DNA of 64,000 bases. Source: an uncultured Blautia sp. Its GTDB lineage: Bacteria > Bacillota > Clostridia > Lachnospirales > Lachnospiraceae. Positions 15,789 through 24,560 of the stretch are shown one piece after another. The stretch is taken from assembly GCA_937893675.1 (NCBI GenBank), contig CALBGI010000057.1, forward strand, positions 1 through 64,000, written 5' to 3'. The notes under the pieces were generated by a model. It was not told the origin of the DNA. It made no database searches and saw only the letters and a list, made by a program, of their open reading frames with translations. A program made the translations under genes and the position numbers. Each line of letters starts with the position of its first letter. Position 1 is the first letter of the stretch.

Positions 15789-16814
15789 TTATTCGATTAC
15801 CTGAATCCATCCCTTCGGCGCTTCGATCCGTCCCATCTGGATACCGGTGAGCGTGTCATAAAGCTTCTGGGTAACAGGTCCCATGGCGTTCATGCCGCTT
15901 GGCAGGCAGATTTCCTGACCGTGGTCCACAATCTTGCCCACCGGGGAGATGACGGCAGCTGTGCCGCACAGACCGCATTCCGCAAAATCCTTGACTTCAT
16001 CAAGATAAACCTCCCGTTCTTCGGCTTCCAGACCCAAGTATTCTTTTGCCACATAGACAAGGGAACGGCGAGTGATAGAGGGCAGGATACTGTCGGACTT
16101 GGGTGTTACTACCTTATTGTCCTTGGTTACAAAAAGGAAGTTTGCGCCGCCGGTTTCCTCCACCTTGGTGCGGGTGCCGGGGTCAAGATACATATTTTCG
16201 TCAAAGCCCTGCTTGTGGGCGTCCACAATGGCGTGCATGCTCATGGCGTAGTTAAGGCCAGCCTTGATGTGGCCGGTTCCCCGGGGAGCTGCACGGTCAA
16301 AATCACTGACACGGATGGTAAGTGGTTTTACGCCGCCCTTGAAGTAGGGCCCAACCGGGGTAGTGAATACGCGGAACTGGTATTCATCCGCGGGTTTTAC
16401 GCCGATGACAGGATTGGTTCCGAATTGATAAGGACGAATGTAGAGGGTTGCACCGGAGCCGTAGGGCGGAACAAAGGCGGCGTTCGCTTTCACTGTTTTT
16501 ATGACAGCGTCAATAAACCGCTCCTTGGGAAATACCGGCATTTCCAGTCTTTTTGCGGAGTTTTCCATACGCTCTGCGTTTAAGTCCGGGCGGAAGGTTA
16601 CGATACGGCCATCCTCGGTGGTGTAGGCCTTCATTCCCTCGAAAACGGTCTGCGCGTACTGCAGGACACCTGCACATTCGTTGAGAACGACAGTTGCGTC
16701 AGTGGTGAGCGCACCCTCATCCCAGGCGTTGTCTTTGAAATTGGATACATAGCGATAATCGGTGGGAAGGTAGCCAAATCCCAGATTTCCCCAGTCAATT
16801 TTCTTTTTTTCCAT
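15789..16814 (-). CDS. ilvE: Branched-chain amino acid aminotransferase
   Basis: This 341-residue PLP enzyme interconverts leucine, isoleucine and valine with their 2-oxo acids using glutamate/2-oxoglutarate. It belongs to fold type IV, with PLP-binding Lys184 in GHIKAGLNYA, the phosphate-site region EETGGANFLFV and the C-terminal CGTAAVISPVG signature. Length matches the long (eukaryote-like) BCAT group common in Firmicutes. GGAGGAATTATT precedes the ATG. It is monocistronic with its own promoter. CodY control would be expected biologically, but I see no clear CodY box upstream. Confidence 0.93.
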   Translation of the reverse strand: MEKKKIDWGNLGFGYLPTDYRYVSNFKDNAWDEGALTTDATVVLNECAGVLQYAQTVFEGMKAYTTEDGRIVTFRPDLNAERMENSAKRLEMPVFPKERFIDAVIKTVKANAAFVPPYGSGATLYIRPYQFGTNPVIGVKPADEYQFRVFTTPVGPYFKGGVKPLTIRVSDFDRAAPRGTGHIKAGLNYAMSMHAIVDAHKQGFDENMYLDPGTRTKVEETGGANFLFVTKDNKVVTPKSDSILPSITRRSLVYVAKEYLGLEAEEREVYLDEVKDFAECGLCGTAAVISPVGKIVDHGQEICLPSGMNAMGPVTQKLYDTLTGIQMGRIEAPKGWIQVIE

Positions 16815-16859
16815 AATAATTCCTCCATTCCAGTGGTTTGCTGCAAGAATCTCTTTCTT

Positions 16860-16888
16860 ATTGTAAAACTTTTAAGTGGTAAATTCAA
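16860..16888 (-). promoter_or_regulatory. ilvE promoter
   Basis: Minus-strand TTGAAT (16883-16888), 17 bases, TACAAT (16860-16865). No T-box leader or CodY-like palindrome is visible between it and the start codon. Confidence 0.6.
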
Positions 16889-16924
16889 TGGGGAAATGAA
16901 CTTTTTTTAGTGCATGACCGTGTC

Positions 16925-16953
16925 TTGTTTTTTGAAGGCAACTTTCGTATAAT
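16925..16953 (+). promoter_or_regulatory. ispG promoter
   Basis: TTGTTT (16925-16930), 17 bases, TATAAT (16948-16953), divergent from ilvE. Confidence 0.6.
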
Positions 16954-16970
16954 GAGTGTGAAAGTGCAAA

Positions 16971-16988
16971 GCGCGGAGCAATCCGTGT
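16971..16988 (+). other. Leader hairpin shared with malQ
   Basis: GCGCGGA-GCAA-TCCGTGT: the stem keeps pairing through G-T pairs. It is a near copy of the hairpin at 7730-7747, with matching flanks (GTGCAA before, ATC after). Confidence 0.5.
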
Positions 16989-17043
16989 GATCATACATAC
17001 GTGTCACATAGCAACAGACAGAACGTAATGGGAGGGAAAAGCC

Positions 17044-18093
17044 ATGTACAGAGATAACACGAAGGTGATTCAGATTGGAAACCGCAAAATCGGCGGCGGA
17101 AATCCCATTCTGATCCAGTCTATGACAAATACCAGAACCGAGGATGTCAAGGCTACGGTAGAGCAGATCCTTGCGCTGGAAAAGGCGGGCTGCGATATCA
17201 TCCGCTGTGCGGTTCCCACCATGGAGGCGGCGGAAGCGTTCAGAGAAATTAAAAAGCAGATCCATATTCCTTTGGTGGCAGACATCCATTTTGATTATCG
17301 CCTTGCCATTGCGGCCATGGAAAACGGGGCGGACAAAATCCGTATCAACCCCGGAAATATCGGAAGCCTGGAGCGGATACGGGCGGTAGTGGACACGGCG
17401 AAGGAGCGAAATATTCCCATTCGGGTTGGCGTCAACAGCGGTTCTCTGGAAAAAGAGCTGGTGGAGAAATATCACGGCGTTACTGCGCAGGGGATTGTGG
17501 AGAGCGCTCTTGACAAGGTGAAGATCATCGAGGATATGGGCTATGACAATCTGGTGATCAGCATCAAATCTTCGGATGTGCTGATGTGCGCACAGGCTCA
17601 CGAGGAGATCGCGAAAAAAACAAACTATCCGCTGCATGTGGGGATCACAGAAGCAGGAACCCTGTATTCCGGAAATATCAAATCTGCCATCGGACTTGGG
17701 ATTATCCTCAACCAGGGCATCGGAGATACCATTCGTGTGTCCCTGACCGGGGCGCCGCTGGAAGAGATCAAATCCGCGAAGCGGATTTTAAAGACCTTGG
17801 GGCTGCGAAAAGGCGGCATTGAGGTGGTTTCCTGTCCCACCTGCGGCCGGACCCAGATCGATCTGATCGGACTTGCCAACAAGGTGGAAGACATGGTGCA
17901 GGATATTCCGCTGGACATCAAGGTGGCTGTTATGGGCTGTGTGGTAAACGGCCCGGGAGAGGCAAAAGAGGCAGATATCGGCATCGCCGGCGGCAAGGGT
18001 GTAGGACTTTTGATCAAAGGCGGCGAGATTGTGAAAAAGGTTCCGGAAGCGCAGCTTTTGGACACGTTAAGAGAGGAACTTTTGAATTGGTAA
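17044..18093 (+). CDS. ispG: 4-hydroxy-3-methylbut-2-enyl diphosphate synthase
   Basis: This 349-residue [4Fe-4S] enzyme of the MEP isoprenoid pathway converts MEcPP to HMBPP. It has an N-terminal TIM barrel (QSMTNTRTEDV near residue 25) and a C-terminal iron-sulfur domain. The three cluster ligands are visible as Cys264 and Cys267 (CPTCGR) and Cys299 (GCVVNGPGE), with the fourth ligand Glu in NGPGE. GGGAGGG precedes the ATG. Its stop overlaps the polC start, so the two are probably co-transcribed; in many relatives ispG lies between rseP and polC. Confidence 0.95.
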   Translation: MYRDNTKVIQIGNRKIGGGNPILIQSMTNTRTEDVKATVEQILALEKAGCDIIRCAVPTMEAAEAFREIKKQIHIPLVADIHFDYRLAIAAMENGADKIRINPGNIGSLERIRAVVDTAKERNIPIRVGVNSGSLEKELVEKYHGVTAQGIVESALDKVKIIEDMGYDNLVISIKSSDVLMCAQAHEEIAKKTNYPLHVGITEAGTLYSGNIKSAIGLGIILNQGIGDTIRVSLTGAPLEEIKSAKRILKTLGLRKGGIEVVSCPTCGRTQIDLIGLANKVEDMVQDIPLDIKVAVMGCVVNGPGEAKEADIGIAGGKGVGLLIKGGEIVKKVPEAQLLDTLREELLNW

Positions 18094-21000
18094 AAGATTT
18101 TTTTGACGTATTTCCCAATCTAAAAGTAAATAGCGAGCTTTCCGAGCTTCTGGATATGGTTTCCGTGACCAAGGTTTCCTGCAATCCGGAAAAAACAAAG
18201 CTTTGGGTGTACATACGAAGCGAGCGGTGGATCCACAAAAAACACATTCTCGCGCTGCAGCGGGAAATAGAACGGCAGCTGTTTCCCGGGATTGCCATGA
18301 CAGTGATCGTTCTGGAAAAATTTATTCTTTCCAGACAGTACACGCCGGAGAATTTTCTGGAAAGCTATCGTTCCAGCATGGAGCTGGAGCTTCGCAATTA
18401 TAATGTCCTGGAATGTAATCTGTTTAAGCAGGCGCAAATCACCTTTCCGGAAGAGAACGCCATGCATGTGTGTCTGCCGGACACGGTGATCTCCAGGGAA
18501 AAGAGCGAGATCCTTGTGGAATATTTTCACAAGGTATTCTGTGAGCGCGGGGGTATGGATCTGAAGGTGGAAGTGGAGTTCGTCAAGCCGCAGGAGAGCC
18601 GTTACCGGCAGAATGCGGCGCTTCAGATCGCCCAGGAGGTGGAGAATGTCATGAAGCAGGCCGGCATTAGCCGCCACAGGGAGGACGAAGAAGCTTTGGC
18701 GCCGGCGAAGGAACCTGAAAAGCAGACGGAAGCAGCGGCAAAGGCGTCAAAATCCCCCAAGGCGGATAAGCCCCAGGAGAAGAAGCCCTTTGAGCGCAAG
18801 AATGAATACCGGGGATTTCGGAGAGACAGCAATCCCGATGTGGTTTACGGAAGGGATTTCGAGGGAGACCCCATTACGCTGGAAAGCATTACCGGGGAGA
18901 TGGGCGAGGTCATCATCCGCGGCCAGGTTATGGAGGTGGATGCCAGAGAAATCCGGAACGAAAAAACCATTCTTATTTTTCCGATCACAGACTTTACAGA
19001 TACGATCGTGGTGAAGCTGTTCCTGCACAATGAGCAGGTGCCGGAGGTAAAAGAGCACGTAAAGAAGGGCGCGTTTTTGAAGCTTCGGGGCGTCACCACC
19101 ATTGACCGGTTTGACAGCGAGCTTACCATCGGCTCCGTCACCGGGATCAAAAAAATATCAGACTTTCGTTCCACCCGCATGGACACCAGTCCCCAGAAAC
19201 GGGTGGAGCTTCACTGTCATACCAAGATGAGCGATATGGACGGTGTGACGGAGGCGAAGGCGCTGGTAAAGCGTGCCTATGAGTGGGGACAGAAGGCCAT
19301 TGCCATTACAGACCACGGGGTGGTGCAGGCATTTCCGGAGGCCAACCACTGCTTTGACGCCTGGGGAGGCTGCGTGCCCAAGGACTCGGATTTCAAGGTG
19401 CTTTATGGGATGGAAGCCTATCTGGTTGACGATCTGAAGGGCATGGTGACCAATGGAAAAGGCCAGAAAATGAACGGAAGCTTTGTGGTTTTTGACATTG
19501 AGACCACCGGCTTTTCGCCGCTGACCTGCAGGATTATTGAGATTGGCGCCGTGCGTGTGGAAGGCGGTCAGATCGTGGACCGGTTTTCCACGTTTGTGAA
19601 TCCCCAGGTGCCGATCCCCTTCCGGATCGAGCAGCTGACAAGCATCAATGACGCCATGGTCATGGACGCTCCGGTGATCGAGGAGGTTCTTCCGAAATTC
19701 CTGGACTTTTGTGAAGGGGCGGTGATGGTTGCCCACAACGCGGATTTTGATATGAGCTTTATCATGGAAAATTGCAGCCGTCAGGGAATTCCGCATGATT
19801 TTACCTATGTAGACACCGTAGGTATGGCGAGATTTCTTCTGCCGGCGCTGAACCGGTTTAAGCTGGACACGGTTGCCAAGGCGGTGGGCGTATCTTTGCA
19901 GAACCACCACCGGGCTGTAGACGATGCGGCCTGCACGGCGGAGATTTTTGTGAAATTTGTGGAGATGCTGGAGGAGAGAGGGATTTTTGATGTGGATGAG
20001 CTGAACAGCCAGGGGGCGGTTTCGCCGGATACGATCAAAAAGCTTCCCACCTACCATGCGGTTATTTTTATGTGCAACGAGACCGGGCGGGTGAATCTTT
20101 ACCGTCTGGTGAGCCAGTCCCATTTGAAATATTATCACAGAAGACCGAGAGTTCCCAAAAGTGTTTTTGAGAAATACAGGGAAGGCCTGATCATCGGAAG
20201 TGCCTGCGAGGCGGGAGAGCTCTATCAGGCGATCCTTCGCAACGCGCCGCAGCAGGAGATCGCGCGGCTTGTGAATTTCTACGATTATCTGGAGATTCAG
20301 CCGCTGGGCAACAACGCTTTCATGCTGCGGGATGAAAAGAACGATATGGTAAATTCCGAGGAGGACTTACGGGAGATCAACCGCAAGATCGTGAAGCTTG
20401 GCGAGCAGTTCCAGAAGCCGGTGGTCGCCACCTGCGACGTACATTTTATGGATCCGCAGGACGAAATTTACCGCCGCATCATCATGGCGGGAAGCGGCTT
20501 TTCCGATGCGGATGACCAGGCGCCCTTGTATCTTCGGACCACGGAGGAAATGCTGGAGGAATTTTCCTATCTGGGAAGCGAGAAGGCAGAAGAGGTCGTT
20601 ATCACCAACACGAATAAAATTGCAGATATGGTAGAGAAAATGTCCCCCATCCATCCGGACAAATGTCCTCCGGTCATTGAAAATTCCGACCAGGATCTCA
20701 AGGATATCTGCTACAGGAAGGCTCATGAGATTTACGGAGACCCGCTGCCGAAGATCGTGGAAGACCGCCTGGCAAAGGAGCTTCATTCCATTATTTCAAA
20801 CGGCTATGCGGTGATGTACATCATTGCCCAGAAGCTGGTCTGGAAATCAAACGCAGACGGCTATCTGGTGGGGTCGCGAGGCTCTGTGGGCTCCTCCTTT
20901 GCAGCCACCATGTCGGGGATCACGGAGGTAAATCCGCTGCCGCCTCACTATGTTTGTCCAAACTGCAAGTACAGTGATTTTGACTCAGAGGATGTCAAAA

Positions 21001-22562
21001 AATTCGTGGGCAAGGTGGGGTGCGACATGCCGGACAAGAAGTGTCCAAAGTGCGGCGCGCCTATGGACAAAAACGGATTTGACATTCCGTTTGAGACGTT
21101 TTTGGGCTTTAAGGGAGACAAGGAGCCGGATATTGACCTGAACTTTTCCGGAGAATATCAGGCGACAGCTCATAAATATACAGAGGTGATCTTCGGGGAG
21201 GGACATACGTTCAAGGCAGGAACCATTGGTACTCTGGCAGACAAGACCGCCTTTGGCTATGTGAAGAATTATTTTGAGGAGCGTGGGCAGCATAAGCGGT
21301 ACTGCGAGATCAACCGCATCGTGCAGGGGTGCACCGGAATCCGCAGAACCACAGGACAGCACCCTGGCGGCATTGTTGTTCTGCCTCACGGAGAAGAAAT
21401 TGAGAAATTTACACCTGTACAGCATCCGGCAAATGATGTAAACTCAGATATCATTACCACACATTTTGATTATCATTCCATAGACGGGAACCTCCTGAAG
21501 CTGGATATTCTGGGACACGATGATCCGACCATTATCCGTATGCTGGAGGATCTGACCGGAACCGACGCAAAGGATGTGCCCCTGGACGACCCCAAGGTGA
21601 TGTCGCTGTTTTCCAGCACAGAAGCGCTGGGGATCAAGCCGGAGGATATCGGCGGCTGTCCGTTGGGGTGCCTTGGAGTACCGGAATTTGGTACGGATTT
21701 TGTAATCGGTATGGTGCAGGAGGCCAAACCAACCTGCTTTTCCGATCTGATCCGTATTTCCGGACTTTCTCACGGGACCAACGTATGGCTGGGAAATGCG
21801 CAGAAGCTGATCAGTGAAGGCAAAGCCACCATTTCTACCGCCATCTGTACCCGTGACGACATCATGGGGTATCTGATCAACAAGGGCGTGGAGAGCAGCC
21901 AGGCGTTCACCATCATGGAGAGCGTGCGAAAAGGCAAAGGCTTAAGGCCGGAGTGGGAGGAGATCATGAAGGCCAATGATGTGCCGGACTGGTATATCTG
22001 GTCCTGCAAGCAGATTTCCTATATGTTCCCCAAAGCCCATGCGGCGGCCTACGTTATGATGGCTTACCGGATTGCCTGGTATAAAGTATATCAGCCGCTC
22101 GCCTACTATGCGGCCTATTTCAGCATCCGCGCCACCAGCTTTTCCTATGAGCTCATGTGCCAGGGAAAAGAGCGGCTGGAGTTTTATATGGATGAGATCC
22201 GCAAAAAAGGAGATGCTGCCTCCAAAAAGGAGCAGGATACGCTGAAAGATATGAAAAATGTGCAGGAAATGTATGCACGTGGGCTGGAATTTACGCCCAT
22301 TGATCTGTACAAGGCAAAAGCACACCGTTTCCAGATCGTGGACGGGAAGCTGATGCCCGCTCTTGATACGATAGAAGGACTGGGAGACAAAGCGGCTGAC
22401 GCGGTGGTGGAGGCGGCTTCCAGGGGTAGATTCCTTTCCAAGGATGACTTCCGCGACAGGACCAAGGTCAGCAAGACGGTCATTGACCTGATGGACGATC
22501 TGCGGCTGTTCGGCGATATCCCCCAGTCCAATCAGATGTCGCTGTTTGACTTTACGGGCTGA
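18087..22562 (+). CDS. polC: DNA polymerase III PolC
   Basis: This 1,491-residue Gram-positive replicative polymerase has an N-terminal domain and an OB fold (about 255-355). A PHP domain starts near residue 372 (RVELHCHTKMSDMDG) and the inserted DEDD proofreading exonuclease near 466 (FVVFDIETTGF). A zinc-binding region of four cysteines lies at about 957-990 (CPNC, CPKC), and the palm near 1016 has the catalytic PDIDLNFSG. Length is close to other PolC proteins. The start is TTG at 18087, overlapping the ispG stop by seven bases, with GAGAGG upstream. It is essential for leading-strand synthesis. Confidence 0.96.
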   Translation: MVKDFFDVFPNLKVNSELSELLDMVSVTKVSCNPEKTKLWVYIRSERWIHKKHILALQREIERQLFPGIAMTVIVLEKFILSRQYTPENFLESYRSSMELELRNYNVLECNLFKQAQITFPEENAMHVCLPDTVISREKSEILVEYFHKVFCERGGMDLKVEVEFVKPQESRYRQNAALQIAQEVENVMKQAGISRHREDEEALAPAKEPEKQTEAAAKASKSPKADKPQEKKPFERKNEYRGFRRDSNPDVVYGRDFEGDPITLESITGEMGEVIIRGQVMEVDAREIRNEKTILIFPITDFTDTIVVKLFLHNEQVPEVKEHVKKGAFLKLRGVTTIDRFDSELTIGSVTGIKKISDFRSTRMDTSPQKRVELHCHTKMSDMDGVTEAKALVKRAYEWGQKAIAITDHGVVQAFPEANHCFDAWGGCVPKDSDFKVLYGMEAYLVDDLKGMVTNGKGQKMNGSFVVFDIETTGFSPLTCRIIEIGAVRVEGGQIVDRFSTFVNPQVPIPFRIEQLTSINDAMVMDAPVIEEVLPKFLDFCEGAVMVAHNADFDMSFIMENCSRQGIPHDFTYVDTVGMARFLLPALNRFKLDTVAKAVGVSLQNHHRAVDDAACTAEIFVKFVEMLEERGIFDVDELNSQGAVSPDTIKKLPTYHAVIFMCNETGRVNLYRLVSQSHLKYYHRRPRVPKSVFEKYREGLIIGSACEAGELYQAILRNAPQQEIARLVNFYDYLEIQPLGNNAFMLRDEKNDMVNSEEDLREINRKIVKLGEQFQKPVVATCDVHFMDPQDEIYRRIIMAGSGFSDADDQAPLYLRTTEEMLEEFSYLGSEKAEEVVITNTNKIADMVEKMSPIHPDKCPPVIENSDQDLKDICYRKAHEIYGDPLPKIVEDRLAKELHSIISNGYAVMYIIAQKLVWKSNADGYLVGSRGSVGSSFAATMSGITEVNPLPPHYVCPNCKYSDFDSEDVKKFVGKVGCDMPDKKCPKCGAPMDKNGFDIPFETFLGFKGDKEPDIDLNFSGEYQATAHKYTEVIFGEGHTFKAGTIGTLADKTAFGYVKNYFEERGQHKRYCEINRIVQGCTGIRRTTGQHPGGIVVLPHGEEIEKFTPVQHPANDVNSDIITTHFDYHSIDGNLLKLDILGHDDPTIIRMLEDLTGTDAKDVPLDDPKVMSLFSSTEALGIKPEDIGGCPLGCLGVPEFGTDFVIGMVQEAKPTCFSDLIRISGLSHGTNVWLGNAQKLISEGKATISTAICTRDDIMGYLINKGVESSQAFTIMESVRKGKGLRPEWEEIMKANDVPDWYIWSCKQISYMFPKAHAAAYVMMAYRIAWYKVYQPLAYYAAYFSIRATSFSYELMCQGKERLEFYMDEIRKKGDAASKKEQDTLKDMKNVQEMYARGLEFTPIDLYKAKAHRFQIVDGKLMPALDTIEGLGDKAADAVVEAASRGRFLSKDDFRDRTKVSKTVIDLMDDLRLFGDIPQSNQMSLFDFTG

Positions 22563-22576
22563 GAAAAGGGGACTTT

Positions 22577-24532
22577 ATGAGAAAAGAAGAATTGCGCTAT
22601 TTAGAGAGACTGGCAGAGCTTTATCCCACCATTGGAAAAGCTTCCACGGAGATCATCAATCTCCAGTCTATTTTGAATCTGCCAAAGGGGACCGAGCATT
22701 TTCTGTCGGATCTGCACGGAGAGTACGAGGCGTTCTCCCATGTGCTGAGAAACGGCTCCGGCGCTGTGCGCAAAAAAATTGACGATGTGTTCGGACATAC
22801 GCTGAGCAACAGTGACAAGCGCTCTTTGGCAACTTTGATCTATTATCCAAGAGAAAAGATGGAGTACGTAAAAAAACAGGAAGAGGATATGGAGAACTGG
22901 TATAAGATTACCCTGTACCGTCTCATTGAGGTCTGCAAGACCACCGCTTCCAAATACACCCGTTCCAAGGTGCGAAAGGCGCTCCCCTCGGACTACGCGT
23001 ACGTGATCGAAGAGCTGATCACAGAAAAAGCGGAGGTCCTGGACAAAGAAGCGTACTATGACGCCATTGTGAATACCATTATTGAGATTGGCCGCGCGGA
23101 GAATTTTATCATTGCTCTGGCAGAGCTGATCCAGCGGCTGGTGGTGGACCATCTGCATATTCTGGGAGACATTTATGACAGAGGGCCGGCTCCGCATTTT
23201 ATTATGGACAAGCTGATGAATTATCATTCCCTGGATATTCAGTGGGGGAATCACGATGTGGTGTGGATGGGGGCGGCAGCGGGACAGACAGCCTGCATTG
23301 CCACGGTCATCCGAAACAGTCTGCGATACGGGAATCTGGATATTCTGGAGGACGGATACGGGATCAATATGATGCCGCTGGCGACCTTTGCCATGGAAGC
23401 CTACAAGAATGATCCCTGCCGGGTTTTTGAGGTAAAAGGCAGCGAGGATTACAATGCCATGGAAAAAGAGCTCGGCAAAAAGATGCACAAGGCGATCACG
23501 ATCATGCAGTTTAAGCTGGAGGGACAGCTCATTGCTGCGCATCCCGAATTTGGCATGGAGGACCGCTGCCTTCTTCACCGTATCAATCCGGAAAAGGGCA
23601 CGGTAACCATGCCGGACGGGAAAGAATATCCGCTTCTGGATACCGTATTTCCGACGGTTGACTGGGAACATCCCTATGAGCTTACCCAGGGAGAAGCAGA
23701 GGTGATGGAGCGTCTGAAATCCGCATTCCGAAACTGCGAAAAGCTCCAGAAGCATATGGGGCTTCTGCTGGACAAAGGTGGTCTTTACCGGGTATATAAC
23801 GGAAATCTTCTGTTCCACGGAAGCGTTCCTCTGAATGAGGACGGGAGCTTCCGCAAGGTGCAGCTTTACGGGGAAACCTACCGAGGAAAGGCGCTTTACG
23901 ATGCGCTGGAGGCCTATGTGCGGCGGGCGTTTTATTCGGTGCACAGGGAAGAGCAGCAGAGGGGAAAAGACATGCTCTGGTACATCTGGGAGGGACCGGA
24001 TTCGCCCTTGTTCGGCAAAGACAAAATGAGTACCTTTGAGCGGTATTTTATTGCGGATGCGGGAACCCACAAGGAGAAGAAAAATGCCTATTACCGGCAT
24101 TTGGAAGATCCGGAAACCGTGGACCGGATCCTTCAGGAATTCGGTCTTGACCCGGAGGAAGGCCATATCATCAACGGGCATGTGCCGGTTCATCAGCTGG
24201 AGGGAGAGAGCCCGGTGAAATGCCAGGGAAAGGTTCTTGTGATTGACGGCGGATTCTCAAAGGCTTATCATAAGGTGACGGGAATTGCCGGGTATACGTT
24301 GATCTACAATTCCTATGGCCTGATCCTCACGGCACACGAGCCATTTACCTCCGCGGAGGAGGCCGTAGCCAGAGAACAGGATATTGTGTCGAACCGGGTG
24401 GCAGTGCGTTATACCGGCGTGCGCCATTTGGTGGGAGATACAGACAACGGAAGGGCGTTGAAGGAGCGGATCAGTGAGCTGACACAGCTTCTGGAGGCGT
24501 ACCGACGCGGCACTATCAAAGAGAAACAATAA
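22577..24532 (+). CDS. fbp: Fructose-1,6-bisphosphatase, class III
   Basis: This 651-residue gluconeogenic phosphatase removes the C1 phosphate of fructose 1,6-bisphosphate. It is the large Firmicute class III type, unrelated to the E. coli enzyme, built on a metallophosphoesterase fold. The metal-binding motifs are visible in order: FLSDLHGE (near 42), ILGDIYDRG (near 195), WGNHD (near 216) and the late INGHVPVH (near 533). AAGGGGAC precedes the ATG, 14 bases after polC. It probably shares the ispG-polC transcript. Confidence 0.94.
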   Translation: MRKEELRYLERLAELYPTIGKASTEIINLQSILNLPKGTEHFLSDLHGEYEAFSHVLRNGSGAVRKKIDDVFGHTLSNSDKRSLATLIYYPREKMEYVKKQEEDMENWYKITLYRLIEVCKTTASKYTRSKVRKALPSDYAYVIEELITEKAEVLDKEAYYDAIVNTIIEIGRAENFIIALAELIQRLVVDHLHILGDIYDRGPAPHFIMDKLMNYHSLDIQWGNHDVVWMGAAAGQTACIATVIRNSLRYGNLDILEDGYGINMMPLATFAMEAYKNDPCRVFEVKGSEDYNAMEKELGKKMHKAITIMQFKLEGQLIAAHPEFGMEDRCLLHRINPEKGTVTMPDGKEYPLLDTVFPTVDWEHPYELTQGEAEVMERLKSAFRNCEKLQKHMGLLLDKGGLYRVYNGNLLFHGSVPLNEDGSFRKVQLYGETYRGKALYDALEAYVRRAFYSVHREEQQRGKDMLWYIWEGPDSPLFGKDKMSTFERYFIADAGTHKEKKNAYYRHLEDPETVDRILQEFGLDPEEGHIINGHVPVHQLEGESPVKCQGKVLVIDGGFSKAYHKVTGIAGYTLIYNSYGLILTAHEPFTSAEEAVAREQDIVSNRVAVRYTGVRHLVGDTDNGRALKERISELTQLLEAYRRGTIKEKQ

Positions 24533-24560
24533 AACTGCATAAGAGCAAAGGAGACAAAAA

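Noticed and set aside
16815..16924. T-box or CodY control of ilvE
   Set aside because: The leader is too short for a T-box and no sequence close to AATTTTCWGAAAATT was found.
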